DNA from: a virus
IMG/VR virus record: IMGVR_UViG_3300025110_000067
Span: 1 to 32,434 of that record
DNA: 32,434 bases
Direction: 5' to 3' (one strand)
Shown: positions 1-7,834 of the stretch, piece by piece
Position numbering within the stretch: the first letter of the stretch is position 1
How the letters are laid out: every line of letters begins with the position of its first letter
Program-made: the position numbers and the translations under genes
The notes under the pieces: model-generated
What the model was told of the DNA's origin: nothing
The model's database searches: none
What the model saw: only the letters and a program-made list of their open reading frames with translations

Positions 1-251
1 ATTGCTTTTGCAAGCTTTCCATTGGCATCGATGTAAACAACATCGCCAATTGCTAAATTCTCTGCTGCGGTCAATTCAATTTCAAGAGCAGAACCACCCA
101 TTCCAGCAATTGCGGTTTGCAATGCTAGTAAAGCTTGGATAATTCCGCCCGTATTGTGGTTGTATGCCGTTGTCAATGTACCTCCTGCTGCAACGATGCA
201 AGCTTCGATGGCAGATATAATTCCACCAGTATTTTCAGGGTAAGCCGCCAT
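1..251 (-). CDS. Partial structural-type protein, C-terminus outside window
   Basis: An open frame starts at ATG 251 and runs off the left edge, giving 83 complete residues. The N-terminus begins MAAYPENTGG. Two internal segments resemble each other, NTGGIISAIEACIVAAGG and NTGGIIQALLALQTAIAG, suggesting a short duplicated helical unit. The visible end reads LAIGDVVYIDANGKLAKA, a small beta element of the kind found in phage head or tail proteins. It is the last visible gene of the leftward structural operon, 19 nt after the 473-residue gene. The family is not recognised; a virion role is inferred from context only. Confidence 0.65.
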   Translation of the reverse strand, partial: MAAYPENTGGIISAIEACIVAAGGTLTTAYNHNTGGIIQALLALQTAIAGMGGSALEIELTAAENLAIGDVVYIDANGKLAKA

Positions 252-270
252 TCTTCTATTCTATTAACTT

Positions 271-1692
271 CTAAGGAATGATTATTGGAGCAGTTGTCGA
301 TCCTCCCTCTACTACCTCAATCATTGGGTAACTAACACCTCCAATTGTTACCGTGCTTTCAAATTGTTGAGTCGTTGCATTGAAGATTCTTATCTCTTGA
401 GTTCCTCTTTTACACCACCAATCATTTTGTCTGCACCAGCTTGCTTCCGGTTCTTCGTGGTCGTTCCAGAGCATGGGTCTATTGTCTGATCTTATATTGT
501 TTCTTACGTCTGTCCCAGGAAAGAGTTCTAGCCCTACAACTTCTGCTAAAGCCAATGCATATCTATCATAATTGACCCGATGTCTTGCGTTGTATTCGTC
601 GTAGACTTCATCACTAAATTGTCTTTCCATACTTGAATCCGTCATCATTCCGCTCGGATTATCTCCGTAGTATTGAGTTGGGAAATCATTTGGTTCATAC
701 CAAGGAATACCACACTCCCATCTCATCGCATGCATATGTTTGCATTCACGACGTTCATCTATCCGACTTTGCAATGAACGCCATTGCCTGTAATAACCAG
801 CACCCTGTCTTTCCCATGCAGCTCGAACAGTTCTACTGGCGTTAGGTAGTGGGAACATATCTTGGTCAATTTCTCCTTTCGGAAACTCAAGGTTTGCTAA
901 TGCTCCACCTAAGTGGTCAGGGCAGCAGCAGAACATTTTTGTTGAAGAGCAAAGATGACGCGTTCCATCTGTTTTCCAAATATTTGGAGAAGATGGATCG
1001 TAATCAAGTTTTTTCCAATAGATAGTGTTGTTTACTTTGACTCGTCCATATGCTTTAGACAGATCAAACACTAAAGTCATTGAACCTGTGTTTGCTGCAA
1101 TCAATGTCAACGCAACGCTGCCCTCTGGCTTGGAAACAATATCGTCGGGATAGTTTGGTCCAGAGGCTGTGTCTTCGAATTGATCACCGATAAAAATAGA
1201 AAAAATACCAACTTGCGATGAAGTTAATACTCCGCTGACGTTATAAGTCAACGTATGATTTATAGGGTCAGGATCACTCGTATTTGTTGATATCTGCGAT
1301 GATGTCAAAGCATTTGGCAGGATGATGCTTCCTCTCGTTCTTTGCCCTACATACCAAGTTCTCTCAGGACTAGTCTCACTTGGGAACATTGTGACAATAT
1401 CTTTTGATACGCCACTAACAGCTCCTGTTGTGAATCGACTATTACTGTAAATCGAAAGATCATCCCAGCTTCTACCTGTACCGAAATAATATGCCTGTCC
1501 TAATTGCCATCTAGTGTAATCACTCTGACGATTATATGACTCAAGAATTGTAGGGAACTGAGCAGTTCCGTAAACACCTAATCCTTTGCCTTTACTTGGA
1601 TATAAGCCTTTAGCTTTATTTAGCCCTATTCCTTCGGTAATAGGTTTTAAACCGAAACTTTTCGCACCTAGACTCCCTAAACCTTTAGGCAT
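271..1692 (-). CDS. Unknown virion-type protein, 473 aa
   Basis: The start is ATG 1692, 10 nt after the stop of the DUF4214 gene. The first 45 residues are rich in Gly and Lys (KGLGSLGAKSFGLK, NKAKGLYPSKGKGLG). The middle looks beta-rich. A cluster of cysteines follows around residues 247-256 (CSSTKMFCCCPDH), unusual for a phage structural protein and possibly metal-binding or disulfide-forming. The C-terminal third is polar and aromatic (WYEPNDFPTQYYGDNPSG; WCRQNDWWCKRG), which could suit a receptor- or neck-associated protein. The family is not recognised. Position at the end of the capsid-side operon suggests a virion component. Confidence 0.7.
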   Translation of the reverse strand: MPKGLGSLGAKSFGLKPITEGIGLNKAKGLYPSKGKGLGVYGTAQFPTILESYNRQSDYTRWQLGQAYYFGTGRSWDDLSIYSNSRFTTGAVSGVSKDIVTMFPSETSPERTWYVGQRTRGSIILPNALTSSQISTNTSDPDPINHTLTYNVSGVLTSSQVGIFSIFIGDQFEDTASGPNYPDDIVSKPEGSVALTLIAANTGSMTLVFDLSKAYGRVKVNNTIYWKKLDYDPSSPNIWKTDGTRHLCSSTKMFCCCPDHLGGALANLEFPKGEIDQDMFPLPNASRTVRAAWERQGAGYYRQWRSLQSRIDERRECKHMHAMRWECGIPWYEPNDFPTQYYGDNPSGMMTDSSMERQFSDEVYDEYNARHRVNYDRYALALAEVVGLELFPGTDVRNNIRSDNRPMLWNDHEEPEASWCRQNDWWCKRGTQEIRIFNATTQQFESTVTIGGVSYPMIEVVEGGSTTAPIIIP

Positions 1693-1702
1693 ACAGCTCT
1701 AC

Positions 1703-2914
1703 CTACTGTCTAAAGTTTCCTTCTTTGTCGAAGAACGTGCTTCCAGTTGAGTATCCACCTCTTATTCCACGAGGCGCATAAGGTCTATCATCTCTGACTT
1801 TTGGTCCAGCAGTGATTTGACTTCTATTTCTTGATCGATCTGAAGTTGCTGTTGAGCCAGAACGTAAGTCTTTTCCTGATCCAGGAAATCCCCCAATAGT
1901 AAAACCTGTTGCTAATCGGGAGGTTGCGAAGTCACGTTTGTCACCGAACTCGGAATCATACGTCCTTCTTAAGTCTTCGTAATCAGATTTGAGTTTTTCA
2001 TATCTTTCATCGTATACATCTCCTACTGACGGGTCATCTCCCATCCATGTTCCTGCATCATTGTCTTTTTCAGGATCAGGATTGACTGGACCAGGATCTG
2101 GGTTTACTGGATCAGGATCTGGGTTTACTGGATTAGGATCTGGGTTTACTGGATTAGGATCTGGATCTGGGTCTGGGTCTGGGTCTAGGTCAGGATCAGG
2201 ATCAGGGTCTGGAACGATAGGAAGTGTAGTTAGAAGATGTCTTTCTAAATTTGCTCGTACTTGCTCTCTCGTTTGCTTAGGTCTTTCTGATTGTCCATAT
2301 TTCGTATCTGTATCTCCTCTCAAATCACCCATCCACCATTCTCTGCCTTTCTCGTCTAGGTCTCGACCAAATAATTCTTGATACTGATCACCTAACCATT
2401 TCTCATTACTACGTTCGATATTTGCTTTAACTTGAGCACGGGTCTGACCTTTACCTAAATCACCTAGCCAATAGGCTTTCCCCTCATCTCCTAAATCACG
2501 TTTTAAAATATTCTGATACTGATCTTTCAACCACTCTTCATCACTTTGCGCGGGGGTATTGTTGTTTGAATTATCATTAAAGGCTGCAACCGTGGTATTT
2601 ACGGTGTTGTTATAGTCTGATGCTGCATCATAAGAGTCATTGCTACCAGTTGTAGTAATAGTTTCCTTCGCCTCGTTACTCGCTTTAGCTTTCTGGAATG
2701 AAGTGTTATCAGCGGTACCTACTTCGATTCCTCTATCACTACGATCCTGTGCCTCCTCCGAAGCGTCGAAAGCTGCTGCGACACTAGAAGCAGTTGCTTG
2801 ACCTGAATCTAATTTACCTTGCCAATAAGCTTTCCCTGCTGCGTCTGGTGCTCTTCCAAATTTTTCTTGATAGAGCTGATCTAAATAAGCACCAGTATTA
2901 GCGTATGAAGCCAT
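1703..2914 (-). CDS. DUF4214-repeat protein with Asp-Pro repeat linker, 403 aa
   Basis: Three DUF4214-like units are visible: residues about 10-55 (LYQEKFGRAPDAAGKAYW), about 125-170 (QYQNILKRDLGDEGKAYW) and about 172-228 (QYQELFGRDLDEKGREWW). Each has the signature of Gly-Arg/Lys-Asp, a spacer, then Trp followed by a Gly-rich loop. DUF4214 is known in cyanobacterial secreted and surface proteins and in some phage virion proteins; its function is not settled. Residues about 235-290 form a Pro-Asp/Asn-Pro-Val repeat, probably a stiff spacer. The basic C-terminal tail contains Gly/Ser/Arg segments. A second DUF4214 gene lies at 21476-22900. A fibre, adhesin or tail-associated role is an inference. 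Confidence 0.75.
   Translation of the reverse strand: MASYANTGAYLDQLYQEKFGRAPDAAGKAYWQGKLDSGQATASSVAAAFDASEEAQDRSDRGIEVGTADNTSFQKAKASNEAKETITTTGSNDSYDAASDYNNTVNTTVAAFNDNSNNNTPAQSDEEWLKDQYQNILKRDLGDEGKAYWLGDLGKGQTRAQVKANIERSNEKWLGDQYQELFGRDLDEKGREWWMGDLRGDTDTKYGQSERPKQTREQVRANLERHLLTTLPIVPDPDPDPDLDPDPDPDPDPNPVNPDPNPVNPDPDPVNPDPGPVNPDPEKDNDAGTWMGDDPSVGDVYDERYEKLKSDYEDLRRTYDSEFGDKRDFATSRLATGFTIGGFPGSGKDLRSGSTATSDRSRNRSQITAGPKVRDDRPYAPRGIRGGYSTGSTFFDKEGNFRQ
2075..2212 (-). repeat. Asp-Pro-coding tandem repeat
   Basis: This is a degenerate array of units of 12-24 nt built on GGATCTGGGTTTACTGGA on the plus strand, inside the DUF4214 gene. On the coding strand it gives Pro-Asp-Pro-Asp and Pro-Asn-Pro-Val-Asn runs. 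Such arrays change length easily by slippage or recombination, so the spacer length probably varies between relatives. Confidence 0.8.
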
Positions 2915-2917
2915 AGC

Positions 2918-3454
2918 CTAGAAAAATCCTCCTTGAGCAAATACGTGAACTCTTGTGTTCGCGCTTGGAGCAGCAATTGCTTGGTCAACCCCGACGTAAA
3001 TTAATGCACCAGAAGGAACATAAAGTCCTGTATTCTTCTTGTCAGTCTCGCTTGGATATGCTGCGGCTGTTGCTGCTGGACTTGCCAAATTAGGAACAGG
3101 AACACTTAACGGTGGTAAAGGTATATTCGTCCTTTGTCCTTTTGCCGTTGATCCAATAGTCGCACCAGCTACATACGCCGAATTAGCAGTTGTTATGGAC
3201 GTAGCAGTTGTTGAGGTACTCAAGAAAACAAGAACATTACGAGCAGTCGTACTCGCTTCCATTGCCACGATGGACAAGCTATCAATAACCGCTCCATCAT
3301 TTGACGAGCAATCAACCAGCAAGGAAAAACCCGCAGGGGCTGGTGTATTGAAATTCGTAGCTGCGGTTAATGCTGCTGTTCCACCAACAGTGGCAAATGA
3401 ATGCATTGGCCTATCGACCAATAAGGGCATTTTATTTGAACTACTCGTTGCCAT
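2918..3454 (-). CDS. Probable virion decoration-type protein, 178 aa
   Basis: The start is ATG 3454; the stop is 3 nt before the DUF4214 gene. The protein is rich in Ala, Thr and Ser and predicted by eye to be nearly all beta strand. It ends SGALIYVGVDQAIAAPSANTRVHVFAQGGFF, which resembles C-termini of small beta-sandwich proteins annotated as structural in marine phages. There is no signal peptide and no hydrophobic helix. The position among head genes supports a capsid decoration or head-surface role, but the family is not firmly recognised. Confidence 0.7.
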   Translation of the reverse strand: MATSSSNKMPLLVDRPMHSFATVGGTAALTAATNFNTPAPAGFSLLVDCSSNDGAVIDSLSIVAMEASTTARNVLVFLSTSTTATSITTANSAYVAGATIGSTAKGQRTNIPLPPLSVPVPNLASPAATAAAYPSETDKKNTGLYVPSGALIYVGVDQAIAAPSANTRVHVFAQGGFF

Positions 3455-3478
3455 TTAATTACCTATCTATTTAAAGTT

Positions 3479-3494
3479 TAATGAAATTTCATTA
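3479..3494. repeat. Perfect 16-bp palindrome in intergenic gap
   Basis: TAATGAAATTTCATTA is perfectly self-complementary and lies in the 54-bp gap between the genes at 3454 and 3509. A second short inverted repeat (TTAGC/GCTAA) adjoins it. It could be a weak hairpin or an operator; there is no T-tract, so it is not a typical terminator. Confidence 0.35.
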
Positions 3495-3508
3495 GCTAAA
3501 AATGCTAA

Positions 3509-3946
3509 CTACATTGGAGAGATATCCCTGAGAGGACCAGCTTTCATCAGCCCAACAGAGGTACTCATTCCTTTCCTTTTATCTTTTGAATCCTCACGTT
3601 TTACTTTTCCTTGTCTCTCGACTGGAACTGGTGGAGGGTCAAAAGAAGAACCTCTCTGATTTGGTCGTGTAAATATTGGTGCTTCGTTATTAATAACCTG
3701 CTCACCATCACCGTATGGATTCTTCCTCACCACCTGATCACCTTGCATAGATAATGATGGATCCGCTGGTGCTGCAATAGGCATGAAGGACTGAAAGTTT
3801 TGTGGGTTGTTTGGAACTCCACCTTTCTGTCCTGTGAAATAACGATTGGCTTCACCTTCCGCTTTCTTGTTGACGTACCACTCGTTAGGTCTAAAGGAAC
3901 GTTTTGTTCCTTCCTTGTACTTCATGTGATCTGGTTTACTAGTCAT
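3509..3946 (-). CDS. Unknown hydrophilic protein, 145 aa
   Basis: The ATG at 3946 overlaps the stop of the upstream gene by 4 nt (ATGA), so translation is probably coupled. The sequence is highly polar, rich in Pro, Lys and Arg, and likely disordered in its second half (PNQRGSSFDPPPVPVERQGKVKREDSKDKRKG). It has no membrane segment or recognisable motif. A minor virion or assembly factor is the likeliest role from position. Confidence 0.65.
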   Translation of the reverse strand: MTSKPDHMKYKEGTKRSFRPNEWYVNKKAEGEANRYFTGQKGGVPNNPQNFQSFMPIAAPADPSLSMQGDQVVRKNPYGDGEQVINNEAPIFTRPNQRGSSFDPPPVPVERQGKVKREDSKDKRKGMSTSVGLMKAGPLRDISPM

Positions 3947-4737
3947 ACTGTGATTGCTCCGCTAGCTAATGCGTTTGGAATACGTATATTTTTAAATTCA
4001 TCTAATAAACTTTTCGTTTTTGATTGAGCGTTCAATGTATTTGCTTCGCTATCACTTGTGCCTGGATTGATAATGTGAGCGTTCATCACGCCTTGCTCAT
4101 TATTTGGAGTGAATGTATTCAGCTCAGTTGTTTCGCCTGGACTTGTATTAGATGCTTGAGAGAAGGTTGCATCTTCGCTAAATGCACCAGAGATATTACT
4201 TGCTTGATTTTCTTTTGGATCTGTAATGTTATCCCCTAATGGAAATTGATAAAAAATATCACTGTTATTAGTATCCTGATCCGAGCCTGGACCAACCCCT
4301 AGGCTTGATTGATCAGCATTTTGTTCCTCCAGTTCAGTACTGGGAGTTTCTTGGCCTTGCCCCTTATTGCCTAGCATCTGCTGCAAGATTGCCGCTCCAC
4401 CTGCGGCGAGAACAGCATTCGTTAATTTCGATTTATTGTCATCACCAGTAAATACTGTTGCTCCCGCTGCTGCGATCATTGGCAACCCGATCTTGTCATT
4501 TAATAATCCTTTAAAGCCAGCGTTATCAGGAATACCTGCGTTGCCTTTCATTTCATTTAACGCTTCCGCCTTATTTCTCTCCGCACTACCTTCTCCGTTA
4601 TTGCCATCCCAGCCACCACCTGGATAGCTAATTTGGTTGATTTCCTGTTTGAGTTTACTTCCATCAATCAACTTTTTCCTCATAGCTCTTTCTTCTGTAG
4701 CGCTTTGTGGAAAATCGTCGTAACTCAATGTTGCCAT
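3943..4737 (-). CDS. Unknown protein with one hydrophobic Ala/Gly segment, 264 aa
   Basis: It starts at ATG 4737. The N-terminal 75 residues are charged and include a Gly/Asn-rich stretch (YPGGGWDGNNGEGS). A moderately hydrophobic region follows at about 85-120 (GLPMIAAAGATVFTG, LTNAVLAAGGAAILQQMLG), which could be one or two membrane-interacting helices. The rest is an acidic, Asn/Ser/Thr-rich tail. It resembles in style the small membrane-active virion proteins of the 21-28 kb operon. No family is recognised. Confidence 0.65.
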   Translation of the reverse strand: MATLSYDDFPQSATEERAMRKKLIDGSKLKQEINQISYPGGGWDGNNGEGSAERNKAEALNEMKGNAGIPDNAGFKGLLNDKIGLPMIAAAGATVFTGDDNKSKLTNAVLAAGGAAILQQMLGNKGQGQETPSTELEEQNADQSSLGVGPGSDQDTNNSDIFYQFPLGDNITDPKENQASNISGAFSEDATFSQASNTSPGETTELNTFTPNNEQGVMNAHIINPGTSDSEANTLNAQSKTKSLLDEFKNIRIPNALASGAITV

Positions 4738-4739
4738 AA

Positions 4740-5225
4740 TTACCTCCAGTTTTGTGATCCAACGGCTTGTGCAACTCTTGTCCCTACTGCCGTATCGGCT
4801 GGACCTTTAATTGCCATGATGTATTCAGACCCTGAGCGATCAAAAGCGTATCTTCTTACCTCGTCACGTCGATAATTAGCGACATACAATGTCTCAGCTA
4901 AGCGATCAACTTCACGTAGATAAATTTCTCGATATGTTTTGTCAGCTTTAATAGGATCTGACTGCATGATCTGCCTGTCAGTATCCCCTGTAATCCGCTG
5001 GATCATATTAGGTTGAGGCGATGTCTCAGATTTGAATACCTGAGAAAGCCTGTATGCCTTATCACAGCGATTTAAGTGCTCGACAATTCTTTCAAAGAAG
5101 TAACTGTCAGGGACTCTTGCCATCGCCTCTTCAAGACGAGCGATATCACCTGCTGGTAAATTCGCGCCAGTGTTATAGCCAAGATGGAACCGCGTACGGC
5201 TTTTGTCGTAGTCGTTAAGTTCCAA
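4740..5225 (-). CDS. Conserved-type head/connector candidate, 161 aa
   Basis: The only start that keeps the full N-terminus MELNDYDKSRTRFHLGYNTGA is a TTG at 5225; no ATG occurs in frame until about residue 36, and no strong Shine-Dalgarno is visible. The protein is mainly alpha-helical, with heptad-like spacing at 100-130 (IYLREVDRLAETLYVANYRRDEVRRYAFDRSG). Its position between capsid and minor structural genes fits a head-completion or connector protein, but I do not recognise the family with certainty. Confidence 0.65.
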   Translation of the reverse strand: MELNDYDKSRTRFHLGYNTGANLPAGDIARLEEAMARVPDSYFFERIVEHLNRCDKAYRLSQVFKSETSPQPNMIQRITGDTDRQIMQSDPIKADKTYREIYLREVDRLAETLYVANYRRDEVRRYAFDRSGSEYIMAIKGPADTAVGTRVAQAVGSQNWR

Positions 5226-5261
5226 TCGACAGAAAAGATGACTTTCGCTTTATTCTAGGAG

Positions 5262-5693
5262 CTATGAGATATAGATTAAATCTTCCTTGAATACTTCATC
5301 CCAATCAACCCTGCTGATCTTTCTTAGTTGCTCTAAGTTCTTGAATCTTTCTCCAGGTAACGAGAGTCGTAATTCAACAATTTTCTTTGCGGTTGCATAA
5401 CCAATACCTTTGACTTGCTTGGCTAATGCTTCAGCAGTGGTCACGTTTAGATTCAATCTTGTATCTAAAGGTATGACTGCTTCTGGAATCTTGTCTTCAT
5501 CCTCTTTCTTGAGGATATCAGGAGTTTCAATGGTTTGACCTGTACGTCCTTTACCTGCTTCGTATGAAACTAAATCATTCAAAGCAACATACTGAACAAC
5601 ACCTGTTGCATTCTTCACCATTGCCCAGTCTTTGTCGTGATGTCCAATGAACTCAACGACCTGACCGTTCTTTTGATTTTGATATAACGCCAT
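5262..5693 (-). CDS. Helix-hairpin-helix protein with small beta N-domain, 143 aa
   Basis: The start is ATG 5693. Residues 79-143 match the ComEA-type helix-hairpin-helix layout: RLNLNVTTAEALAKQVKGIG, then YATAKKIVELR, then a second helical unit (FKNLEQLRKISRVDWDEVF). In that family the GIG turn and following helix contact the DNA backbone without base specificity. Residues 1-45 look like a small SH3/KOW-like beta barrel (GQVVEFIGHHDKDWAMVKN...VQYVALNDL). It is set apart from the capsid genes by a terminator just upstream. A role in binding packaged or entering DNA is an inference from the motif and neighbours. Confidence 0.72.
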   Translation of the reverse strand: MALYQNQKNGQVVEFIGHHDKDWAMVKNATGVVQYVALNDLVSYEAGKGRTGQTIETPDILKKEDEDKIPEAVIPLDTRLNLNVTTAEALAKQVKGIGYATAKKIVELRLSLPGERFKNLEQLRKISRVDWDEVFKEDLIYIS

Positions 5694-5701
5694 AAATTAA
5701 A

Positions 5702-5727
5702 AAAGGCATCCCCTTTGAGATGCCTTT
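5702..5727 (-). terminator. Rho-independent terminator after capsid decoration gene
   Basis: A 9-bp perfect stem (AAAGGCATC / GATGCCTTT) with an 8-nt loop is followed on the minus strand by TTTT. It sits between the 211-residue gene and the helix-hairpin-helix gene, so it would cut off or attenuate capsid transcripts. The A/T flanks also allow some function on the plus strand. Confidence 0.85.
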
Positions 5728-5750
5728 ATTGTAGTGAGAAACCTAGTGAT

Positions 5751-6386
5751 TTAGGTCTCTGTGATGTAAGGAATAAATGTACTATCTACATCAGCTACTT
5801 CATCATCGACGAAATAAGATACTTCTACGATGATTGGCGTACCACCTGTTTGTGTAGAGGTGATAGCTGTACCTGCTCCATTACCTGCTGCGTTACGAAC
5901 GTAGACCTTAAGAGTCTCTGCTCCTGCAAGAACTGCTGCGGTTACGATTCCTTTCTTCGCGGATGCTGGTGCAATAGTTGTACTAGCAACTGCAATGGTA
6001 GGAGAAGAAACAACAGAAGTTGTGATGCTACCCGCAGCGGATGCTGCTGCATCTTTAACAGCGATGGTGTCTGTATTAGTACCAACGATGCCAGATGCGG
6101 CTGTGCCTGCATCTTTATTCTTCCTCATGTCAGGAACACGAATACCTACGTGGTATACGGAAGCTCCTGCTGGAATAGTTAATCCAGTGATATTTGCACG
6201 AACTTTATCATCAGCTCGCATATCAGGACTAGGGATGGTTATTGCAAACTCAGTTCCGCCTGTCGCGTCAACTAATGCATAACCAACTTTGTGGTAGTAC
6301 ACTCTACCTGGACATGCCACCACTGGCTGCCCTTGATAACTACTGAGTGCTGTGACCCAGTTGCCAGGATAAATCTTTTTAGCCAT
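5751..6386 (-). CDS. Probable capsid decoration or minor head protein, 211 aa
   Basis: The start is ATG 6386, 18 nt after the capsid gene, and a terminator follows directly. The N-terminus reads MAKKIYPGNWVTALSSYQGQPV. The chain is rich in Ala, Thr, Val and Ile and appears beta-rich throughout, ending GGTPIIVEVSYFVDDEVADVDSTF. Cotranscription with the major capsid protein and the composition fit a head decoration or cement protein. The exact family was not identified. Confidence 0.72.
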   Translation of the reverse strand: MAKKIYPGNWVTALSSYQGQPVVACPGRVYYHKVGYALVDATGGTEFAITIPSPDMRADDKVRANITGLTIPAGASVYHVGIRVPDMRKNKDAGTAASGIVGTNTDTIAVKDAAASAAGSITTSVVSSPTIAVASTTIAPASAKKGIVTAAVLAGAETLKVYVRNAAGNGAGTAITSTQTGGTPIIVEVSYFVDDEVADVDSTFIPYITET

Positions 6387-6403
6387 AATTGTTAGTTACC
6401 TCC

Positions 6404-7561
6404 TCAATATACGAATGAGTAAGCAACAGTTATGAAGTCCTTATTAAGGATTTCAAAACCAGCAAAGAGTGACCAAATCATAATGATGAAGCGTGAAAAG
6501 TCATCATTATTGTTTAATAAGATTTGGGCATTATTGCCACCAATTCCTACACCAACTGCCTGTGGTCCAAAGAATAACATTGGAGCAATATTGTAATTAG
6601 CTGCACCAGCATTTGCTGTGTCAACTGCAATATTTGCATTGATAGTCTTTTCAGGTAAGTTGGTTGACTCGAACCATCTGACTCCCTCGAACAGGAAGCC
6701 TGTTGGCATGACAGGTTGTCCAGCTACGAAACCAGCTTGTCCGTATGCTGGGCCCATGCCCTGGAAGAAGTTAGCGTTAGGAGCCTGCTCTGGAGACATA
6801 GGATTGACCATCCCATTGCCTGCATATCGTGCGATTTCTCTGAACGCGTCGTTCTGCCTCAGATGCATCATGGCGGTCGGATCCGCTATGCATCTGTAGT
6901 AGCCGTCTGAGAAAGTCGGAACGTTTCTCTTACGCATGTCTTTGACGACCTGAAGAAGGTCTGTCTTGACATCGAACTTAGCTGAAACATTAGCTCCGTA
7001 GGTGAAGACTGGGTTTCCTGCTGCTTTAGCACTTCCACCTGGGAAGTAGTATCCACCCTGTGCATCGGATGAATTACCATTCGCTTCAGCTTTAAATAGC
7101 TCATCTGCGAATACTCTATCTCTCCAACGTCTGTAGTCGTCCAAGAGGGTCAGACTACCAATTGACTGGTGAAAAACGTTGAGATTACCAGTATCTAGGA
7201 GTAGGCGTTGTGCAGTTAACAATGTTTCACGAGCAACCTTAAAGGTTGAAGGTGAAGTTGCATCGCCTGGATCTGCTGGGCCTGTGTACTCCTTAAGGTT
7301 CACTAGAACCTTGTCTTTAACAATATTTCTACTAGAAGCCGTACCGAGTGTTTGATCCGCTGTACGTTCTCTGGAATCCTTGTTGCCAGGATTTCCCCAG
7401 AATCTATAACGGTCGAGTTGCACGGTCTGTCCAGGTTGCTTGGAAAAATCATGCACCACTACGGGCTCTACAGCCATCTCGATTATGTAACCGGGATGCG
7501 GGCGATAAAGCTCGGCCCCCAGTAGTTTTGGAACGTGAAACTCCCTTATTTCTAAGGGCAC
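6404..7561 (-). CDS. Major capsid protein, N4-gp56-like; 5' end altered by intron
   Basis: The protein forms the icosahedral head. The 385-residue frame shows the N4-gp56-like capsid pattern: LLGAELYRPHPGYIIEMAVEPVVVHDFSKQPGQTVQLDRYRFWG near the N-terminus, a repeated aromatic/Arg helix (LTLLDDYRRWRDRVFADELF), and GYYRCIADPTAMMHLRQND. The length suits the family. The apparent start is GTG 7561 with no Shine-Dalgarno and a stop two codons upstream. A group IA intron core ends just before it, and a probable P9 hairpin covers codons 2-6. The true coding exon therefore probably begins near 7540 (FHVPKLLG), with the first codons on an upstream exon. If the intron lies wholly in the leader, GTG could still be used. 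Capsid identity is firm; the N-terminus is not. Confidence 0.85.
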   Translation of the reverse strand: MPLEIREFHVPKLLGAELYRPHPGYIIEMAVEPVVVHDFSKQPGQTVQLDRYRFWGNPGNKDSRERTADQTLGTASSRNIVKDKVLVNLKEYTGPADPGDATSPSTFKVARETLLTAQRLLLDTGNLNVFHQSIGSLTLLDDYRRWRDRVFADELFKAEANGNSSDAQGGYYFPGGSAKAAGNPVFTYGANVSAKFDVKTDLLQVVKDMRKRNVPTFSDGYYRCIADPTAMMHLRQNDAFREIARYAGNGMVNPMSPEQAPNANFFQGMGPAYGQAGFVAGQPVMPTGFLFEGVRWFESTNLPEKTINANIAVDTANAGAANYNIAPMLFFGPQAVGVGIGGNNAQILLNNNDDFSRFIIMIWSLFAGFEILNKDFITVAYSFVY

Positions 7562-7834
7562 CGACTATATCATCTAAGTAAAAAACTTTTGTCTTAAAGT
7601 CTTCCAACTTAGCTGGACGCTCTTGCCTGTTATTAAGAGAACTGTATCTCTCAGGTAGTCTGTGAACCTTCTAGAGATGTATCTCTAGCTTGGCTGCTGA
7701 TTGCCTTATCTCTCGACTTAGGTTTCCAGCAGTTCATCCAGTTTTAAATGATCCTAGAGTCTTACGACTGAATCATTATCAATCCACATTGGGATTTATA
7801 ACTCCGAAACTTATAGGGAACAAATACACACCTA
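7541..7834 (-). ncRNA. Group IA self-splicing intron core
   Basis: Read on the minus strand, all conserved elements occur in order. P3 is CTGGATG (7741-7735) with CGTCCAG (7619-7613). P4 is CTGCTG (7732-7727) with CAGCAG (7699-7694), next to the classic GGAAACC and GCAATCAGCAGCC boxes. P6a is CTAGAG/CTCTAG. P7 is GACTA (7660-7656) with TAGTC (7567-7563), inside GGTTCACAGACTA and GATATAGTC. P7.1 is CCTG/CAGG and P7.2 is AGAGA/TCTCT; P8 is CTAAGT/ACTTAG. The P7.1/P7.2 insertion marks subgroup IA, as in the T4 td intron. A P9 hairpin, CCCTT/AAGGG (7558-7543), enters the capsid ORF; two P2-like hairpins lie at 7796-7781 and 7776-7748. The 3' splice site is inferred after G7541 and the 5' site at 7835/7834; both are tentative. 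Confidence 0.85.
7813..7823 (+). promoter_or_regulatory. ATAGGGAACAA motif upstream of LAGLIDADG gene
   Basis: CTTATAGGGAACAAAT lies 12 nt before the first LAGLIDADG ORF. The same 11-mer occurs at 31250-31260, 31279-31289 and, on the minus strand, 8071-8061. The TATAGGGA shape resembles the start of T7-class phage RNA polymerase promoters. It also overlaps the 5' part of the intron on the other strand, so a structural RNA role is an alternative. Confidence 0.4.

Noticed and set aside
2040-2220. Repeat array considered as CRISPR
   Set aside because: Units are short and contiguous without unique spacers, and encode an in-frame Asp-Pro rod.
1989-2381. Rightward Gly/Ser repeat frame opposite the Asp-Pro repeat
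   Set aside because: It is the antisense reading of the low-complexity DNA in the DUF4214 gene, with no start signal of its own.
6655-6700. tRNA-like GGTTCGAGTCAACC on the minus strand
   Set aside because: It is coding sequence for the capsid (RWFESTNLP) and no cloverleaf can be formed around it.
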